Assembly: GCF_029504395.1 (NCBI RefSeq)
Contig: NZ_JAQFIF010000005.1
Location: 1 to 64,000 of the forward strand
DNA from: Arthrobacter sp. ES3-54
GTDB taxonomy: Bacteria; Actinomycetota; Actinomycetes; Actinomycetales; Micrococcaceae
DNA length: 64,000 bases
Direction of reading: 5' to 3'
Part shown: positions 60,154-64,000 of the stretch, piece by piece
Layout: each line of letters starts with the position of its first letter
Position numbering within the stretch: position 1 is the first letter of the stretch
The notes under the pieces: generated by a model
The model's input: the letters and a program-made list of their open reading frames with translations, nothing else
Databases searched by the model: none
What the model was told of the DNA's origin: nothing
Made by a program: the position numbers and the translations under genes

Positions 60154-61800
60154 CTAACGGCCGCGGACCGGGAGGCTGGGCATGCCCAGCGACACGCCGG
60201 AGGTGCCCGACGCGCTGGCCGGGGCGGGGGCGCCGCAGGAATCTGCCTGGGAACGGTCCCAGGCGTCACCGGCGCGGGAGCGGCGCAGGCTGTAGTCATC
60301 CGCCGATGCAGGGTCGGAGACGAGGTGGAATGCGGCCGCGTCTGTGATGGTGACGGTCACCAGGTCGCCGGGCCGGGGCACCTCGGCGCCGGCGGGCACG
60401 GAGAAGTGCACCAGCCGCTGGTCCTGGGACCGGCCAGAAAGGCGGTGGGTTTCCTGGGCTTTACGGCCCGACTGGGCTGTCACCATGACCTCGACGCGGC
60501 GGCCGAGCTGCCGGGCGTTTTCCTCTGCGGCAATCCGGTCCTGCAGGGCCGTGAGGCGCTCAAAGCGTTCCTGGACCACTGCCTTGGGCAGCTGGTCCGG
60601 CAGGTCCGCGGCGGGAGTGCCCGGTCGCTTGGAGTACTGGAAGGTGAAGGCAGTGGCGAACCGGGACTTCTCCACGACGTCGAGCGTGGCCTGGAAGTCC
60701 TCCTCGGTCTCGCCGGGGAACCCGACGATGATGTCCGTGGAGATAGCGGCGTGCGGGATTTTCTCGCGGACCTTGTCCAGGATGCCGAGGAACTTGGTGG
60801 AGCGGTAGGACCGCTTCATATCCTTGAGGACTTTGTCCGAGCCGGACTGCAAGGGCATGTGCAGCTGCGGCATGACGTTGGGAGTCTCGGCCATGGCGTC
60901 GATGACGTCGTCGGTGAAGGCGGCCGGGTGCGGGCTAGTGAACCGGACACGTTCGAGGCCCGGGATGTCGCCGCAGGCGCGCAGGAGCTTGGAGAAGGCC
61001 TGCCGGTCGCCGAATTCGACGCCGTAGGAGTTCACGTTTTGGCCCAGCAGTGTTACTTCGATGGCGCCGTCGTCCACGAGCGCCTGGATTTCGGCCAGGA
61101 TCTCGCCGGGGCGACGGTCCTTTTCCTTGCCCCGCAGGGCCGGGACGATGCAGAAGGTGCAGGTGTTGTTGCAGCCCACGGAGATCGATACCCAGCCTGA
61201 ATAGACTGAGTCCCGCTTGGTGGGAAGAGTGGAGGGAAAAACATCCAGGGATTCGAGGATCTCCAGCTGGGCCTCGTTGTTGTGGCGGGCCCGGTCCAGC
61301 AGCGCCGGCAGGGCACCGACGTTATGGGTGCCGAACACGGCGTCCACCCACGGCGCCTTCTTGAGGATGGTCTCCCGGTCCTTCTGTGCGAGGCACCCGC
61401 CAACGGCGATCTGCATTCCCGGATTGGCTGCCTTGACCGGGGCGAGGATGCCGAGGTTGCCGTACAACTTGTTGTCGGCATTCTCCCGGACCGCGCAGGT
61501 GTTGAAGACCACGACGTCGGCCAGCTCACCGGCGGACGGAACGTAGCCTGCGGCTTCCAGCATGCCGGCCATCCGCTCGGAATCGTGCACGTTCATCTGG
61601 CAGCCGAAGGTGCGCACCTGGTAGGTGCGGGGCTGGGCCGGCCGGGAACTTTCCGTTGCGGCAGCCGGGTCTGTACTGAATGTCACAGGCGCTGCTGGCT
61701 GCATTGCCGGAGTCGCTGCCGGTGGCACTGCCGGAGGCACTGCCGGAGGCGTTGCTGGAGAAGTCGTGCCGGCTGCTGGGGAGGGAATGGTAAAACTCAC
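60154..61800 (-). CDS. miaB: tRNA-2-methylthio-N6-dimethylallyladenosine synthase
   Basis: Radical SAM methylthiotransferase acting after MiaA. The 548-aa protein has the N-terminal cluster cysteines Cys67, Cys102 and Cys136, the radical SAM cysteines Cys210, Cys214 and Cys217 and a C-terminal TRAM domain (about 415-475). Residues 1-58 are Pro/Ala/Thr repeats and the last 65 are unconserved. The GTG start at 61800 has no ribosome site, so a start nearer residue 33 (ATG at 61704) is possible. Confidence 0.94.
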   Translation of the reverse strand: MSFTIPSPAAGTTSPATPPAVPPAVPPAATPAMQPAAPVTFSTDPAAATESSRPAQPRTYQVRTFGCQMNVHDSERMAGMLEAAGYVPSAGELADVVVFNTCAVRENADNKLYGNLGILAPVKAANPGMQIAVGGCLAQKDRETILKKAPWVDAVFGTHNVGALPALLDRARHNNEAQLEILESLDVFPSTLPTKRDSVYSGWVSISVGCNNTCTFCIVPALRGKEKDRRPGEILAEIQALVDDGAIEVTLLGQNVNSYGVEFGDRQAFSKLLRACGDIPGLERVRFTSPHPAAFTDDVIDAMAETPNVMPQLHMPLQSGSDKVLKDMKRSYRSTKFLGILDKVREKIPHAAISTDIIVGFPGETEEDFQATLDVVEKSRFATAFTFQYSKRPGTPAADLPDQLPKAVVQERFERLTALQDRIAAEENARQLGRRVEVMVTAQSGRKAQETHRLSGRSQDQRLVHFSVPAGAEVPRPGDLVTVTITDAAAFHLVSDPASADDYSLRRSRAGDAWDRSQADSCGAPAPASASGTSGVSLGMPSLPVRGR

Positions 61801-61867
61801 TTGTTAAGGGTAACGGGTATGGGTCACGGGCAGTGGCCGGGCCTGCAAAGACCCCGGATCGGTGGTC

Positions 61868-62536
61868 TTAGTCCCCGGCTTCGGCACGGCCGGTGACTGC
61901 GTCGAGTACCTCGCCCACGATCCGGAAGGCGAGCGAAGGCTGGTATCCCTTGCGGGCCAGCATTGACGCGAGGCGGCGGGTGACCTTGTCGCGCTCCGCA
62001 CGGTCTTCACCCCCGGTGAATCCCCGCAGCTTGCGCTCCACGAGCTCACGGGCGGCCGATTCTTCGTCGGCGTCGGTTAGCTGTTCCAGCGCACCGGCGG
62101 CGGTCTCCGGGTCGATGCCCTTGTCCGCGAGTTCGCGCCGCAGGGCCCCCTTGGCGAGTTTGCGCGTTTGGGACCTGCTGCGGACCCACAAGTCCGCAAA
62201 CTCGGCGTCGTCCACCAGGCGCACTTCCTCGAAGCGGTCCAGTACGGCCTCGGCGACGTCCTCGGGCACGTTGCGCTCGGCCAGCTTGCGCGCGAGCTGC
62301 AGCCGGCTCTTGGGCGAAGTCGTCAGCTGCCGCAACACGATGGCGCGAGCGACCGCTGCGGGGTCCGCGTCTGGATCCAGTTCCGGAGACGGCGCCGCCC
62401 TTGAGCGGCGGGAGCCGCCAGAACCGCCAGAACTGTACGCGGCGGAACCGGCACGCTGGTCGCCAGCGCCGTCCGGGTCAGGGTTCCTGTGACGAAACCC
62501 TGACGCACGGCTCGCTCCTGCGTTAGAAGCCGTCAA
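61868..62536 (-). CDS. recX: Regulatory protein RecX
   Basis: Inhibitor of RecA filaments and coprotease activity. The 222-aa protein is helical, with three repeats of RecX fold (about 60-215), including [16 protein letters not shown]. Residues 1-55 are Ser/Gly/Arg-rich. The TTG start at 62536 overlaps the 3' end of recA by 14 bp; no later in-frame start fits. Overlap with recA indicates cotranscription. Confidence 0.9.
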   Translation of the reverse strand: MTASNAGASRASGFRHRNPDPDGAGDQRAGSAAYSSGGSGGSRRSRAAPSPELDPDADPAAVARAIVLRQLTTSPKSRLQLARKLAERNVPEDVAEAVLDRFEEVRLVDDAEFADLWVRSRSQTRKLAKGALRRELADKGIDPETAAGALEQLTDADEESAARELVERKLRGFTGGEDRAERDKVTRRLASMLARKGYQPSLAFRIVGEVLDAVTGRAEAGD

Positions 62537-63575
62537 CGGCCTTCAGCTTCGGTGACTCCTCGGTTTCGGCCGGGGCCTTCACGCCGACGCCGAGCTTTTC
62601 CTTGATCAGGCGCTCGAGTTCGGATGCCAACTCCGGGTTGTCGCGCAGGAAGCGGCGGGAGTTCTCCATGCCCTGACCCAGCTGGTCGCCATCGTAGGTG
62701 AACCAGGAGCCCGACTTCTTGATCAGGCCGTGCTCCACACCCATGTCGATAATGCCGCCCTCACGGGAAATGCCCTGGCCGTAAATGATGTCGAACTCGG
62801 CGATCTTGAAGGGCGGGGCCATCTTGTTCTTGACGATTTTGGCCTTAGTGCGGTTGCCGACGGAATCCGCGCCCTCTTTCAGGGTCTGGATCCGGCGGAC
62901 GTCGATGCGGATGGAGGCGTAGAACTTCAGCGCCTTACCACCAGTGGTGGTCTCCGGGGAGCCGAAGAAGACACCGATCTTTTCACGCAGCTGGTTGATG
63001 AAGATAGCCGTGGTTTTCGTCTGGCTCAGGCGGCCGGTGATCTTACGGAGCGCCTGGCTCATCAGGCGGGCCTGCAGGCCAACGTGGCTGTCGCCCATGT
63101 CGCCTTCGATTTCCGCGCGGGGAACGAGGGCGGCCACCGAGTCAATGACAATGACGTCAAGGGAACCGGAACCAATGAGCATGTCCATGATTTCCAGTGC
63201 CTGCTCACCGGTGTCCGGCTGGGAGACCAGGAGCGCGTCGGTGTCGACGCCCAGCTTCGCGGCGTATTCGGGATCGAGTGCGTGCTCGGCGTCGATGAAG
63301 GCGGCGATGCCGCCCAGGCGCTGGGCGTTGGCAACCGCGTGAAGCGCGACCGTGGTCTTACCGGATGATTCCGGACCGTAGATTTCCACGACGCGGCCGC
63401 GGGGCAGGCCGCCAATTCCCAGGGCGACGTCCAATGCGATGGAGCCGGTCGGGATGACCTCGATGGGCGCACGGACTTCATCGCCGAGGCGCATGACCGA
63501 GCCTTTGCCGAACTGCTTGTCAATCTGGGCAAGCGCTGCGTCGAGCGCCTTCTGGCGATCCGGGGCTGCGGCCAT
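62523..63575 (-). CDS. recA: Recombinase RecA
   Basis: Strand-exchange protein and LexA coprotease. The 350-aa protein is typical: Walker A GPESSGKT (67-74), the Walker B segment [10 protein letters not shown], loop L2 with [13 protein letters not shown], and a C-terminal Glu/Lys-rich tail. ATG at 63575 has AGAGGTG upstream. A SOS box lies about 160 bp upstream, and a long leader contains a hairpin. The gene starts the recA-recX unit. Confidence 0.98.
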   Translation of the reverse strand: MAAAPDRQKALDAALAQIDKQFGKGSVMRLGDEVRAPIEVIPTGSIALDVALGIGGLPRGRVVEIYGPESSGKTTVALHAVANAQRLGGIAAFIDAEHALDPEYAAKLGVDTDALLVSQPDTGEQALEIMDMLIGSGSLDVIVIDSVAALVPRAEIEGDMGDSHVGLQARLMSQALRKITGRLSQTKTTAIFINQLREKIGVFFGSPETTTGGKALKFYASIRIDVRRIQTLKEGADSVGNRTKAKIVKNKMAPPFKIAEFDIIYGQGISREGGIIDMGVEHGLIKKSGSWFTYDGDQLGQGMENSRRFLRDNPELASELERLIKEKLGVGVKAPAETEESPKLKAVDGF

Positions 63576-63652
63576 GATTCACACCTCTAATACTTTCTCG
63601 CTGTGGAGTGGCCCTGTAGGCCCTTCGTCTGTCATCACTGACGCTACTTGCA

Positions 63653-63676
63653 CCCCCCGACAAAGTTGTCGAGGAG
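63653..63676 (-). other. Inverted repeat in the recA leader
   Basis: The minus strand contains CGACAA and TTGTCG around a 2-nt centre; with wobbles the stem extends to about 11 bp (63653-63663 with 63666-63676). It is 78 bp upstream of recA in its leader. Loop closure needs opening of the inner pairs. Its purpose is not known. Confidence 0.6.
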
Positions 63677-63732
63677 GCCACGTATGTGGATAACGCTGTA
63701 TGTCGAACGCTCTGAAAAAAGCATATCGCTAT

Positions 63733-63748
63733 CCGAACAGGTATTCGA
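63733..63748. promoter_or_regulatory. LexA (SOS) box upstream of recA
   Basis: CCGAACAGGTATTCGA has the GAAC-N4-ATTC core seen at the other boxes here. On the minus strand TTCGAA and TATGCT (18-bp spacing) flank this box like -35 and -10 elements, so LexA would block the promoter. Confidence 0.82.
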
Positions 63749-63755
63749 ACAAGCG

Positions 63756-63829
63756 GGCGGCGTGTCAGGCGTCAGCCCAAGCCAGCGGCGTCTCAGCGTT
63801 AGCCCATCCAGGCGGCATGTCAGCGTCAG
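63756..63829. repeat. Three imperfect 26-29-bp direct repeats
   Basis: Units at 63756-63784, 63785-63810 and 63811-63829 (truncated) share GCGGCGTCTCAGCGT-type sequence followed by TAGCCCA. The last unit overlaps the DUF3046 stop codon. They are in the recA upstream region, to the right of the SOS box. Confidence 0.65.
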
Positions 63830-64000
63830 TGGGGTCCGGTGGTGTCGCGGGGTTTGACGTCCCGGCCCAGTCGGCGCTCCGGCGGGACGTCCTGGACGTC
63901 GCACAGGGCAAGCCACACCTGGCGGGGAGGAACGCCGGCGCTGAGGGCCTGGTCCGCGGTGCGTCCCCCGACTCCTGCCAGGACCAGCGAGCTGCTCAGG
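63826..64000 (-). CDS. DUF3046 protein, 3' part (runs off the right edge)
   Basis: The last 57 codons of a DUF3046 gene are visible on the minus strand: ...LVLAGVGGRTADQALSAGV, then RQVWLALCDVQDVPPERRLG and RDVKPRDTTGPH. The family is a short (about 65 aa) actinobacterial protein usually found next to recA. Start and first residues lie beyond 64000. Function is unknown. Confidence 0.88.
   Translation of the reverse strand, partial: LSSSLVLAGVGGRTADQALSAGVPPRQVWLALCDVQDVPPERRLGRDVKPRDTTGPH

Overview
The window is chromosomal DNA of a high-GC actinobacterium, most likely an Arthrobacter-type member of the Micrococcaceae. This rests on strong GC bias, frequent GTG starts, an argCJBDFRGH cluster, a PriA-type HisA, a mycothiol-dependent isomerase-family protein, a lexA/LysM divergent pair, recA-recX-miaB-miaA-dapF synteny and a DUF3046 gene. 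The genus is inferred from gene content, not from a marker search. No phage, transposon, CRISPR array, tRNA or rRNA gene body was seen; nearly all of it is core genome.

Layout. 1-345: AT-rich promoter/leader of an rRNA operon whose 16S gene lies off the left edge (minus strand). 0.4-9.9 kb: tyrS, a HelD/HelR-type RNA polymerase ATPase, apt, an unknown gene, an alkylation-repair group (Mpg-type glycosylase; Ada/AlkA fusion overlapping ogt), a mycothiol-family enzyme and a PdxH-like oxidase. 9.9-18.9 kb: complete minus-strand arginine operon argC-J-B-D-F-R-G-H, with paired ARG-box-like sites and a probable leaderless start at argC. 19-27.6 kb: fatty acid desaturase, quinone reductase, then a membrane-bound single-module NRPS of the Pls/PosA type, an M1 metallopeptidase and a phosphopantetheinyl transferase. 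27.6-31.3 kb: pheST. 31.5-41.5 kb: small conserved genes, a SOS-box-preceded radical SAM gene, pntAa-Ab-B transhydrogenase, Nudix hydrolase, transporters and a small membrane protein. 41.5-45.4 kb: infC-rpmI-rplT-rRNA methyltransferase, with an AUU start and a terminator-like attenuator ahead of infC. 45.4-51.3 kb: MFS exporter, SseB-domain protein and his genes (hisC-hisB-hisH-small membrane ORF-priA). 51.4-64 kb: LysM protein/lexA divergent pair, DinG-like helicase, hflX, methyltransferase, dapF, miaA, miaB, recX, recA and a partial DUF3046 gene.

How it works together. The arg block makes arginine from glutamate under its own ArgR. Four LexA-type boxes (two at lexA/LysM, one at recA, one at the radical SAM gene) outline a small SOS regulon; the alkylation-repair genes carry no such box. 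The Pls-like synthetase needs a 4'-phosphopantetheine arm, which the nearby transferase could supply, and the M1 peptidase between them could process or degrade the product. This trio is the most promising little-described system in the window.
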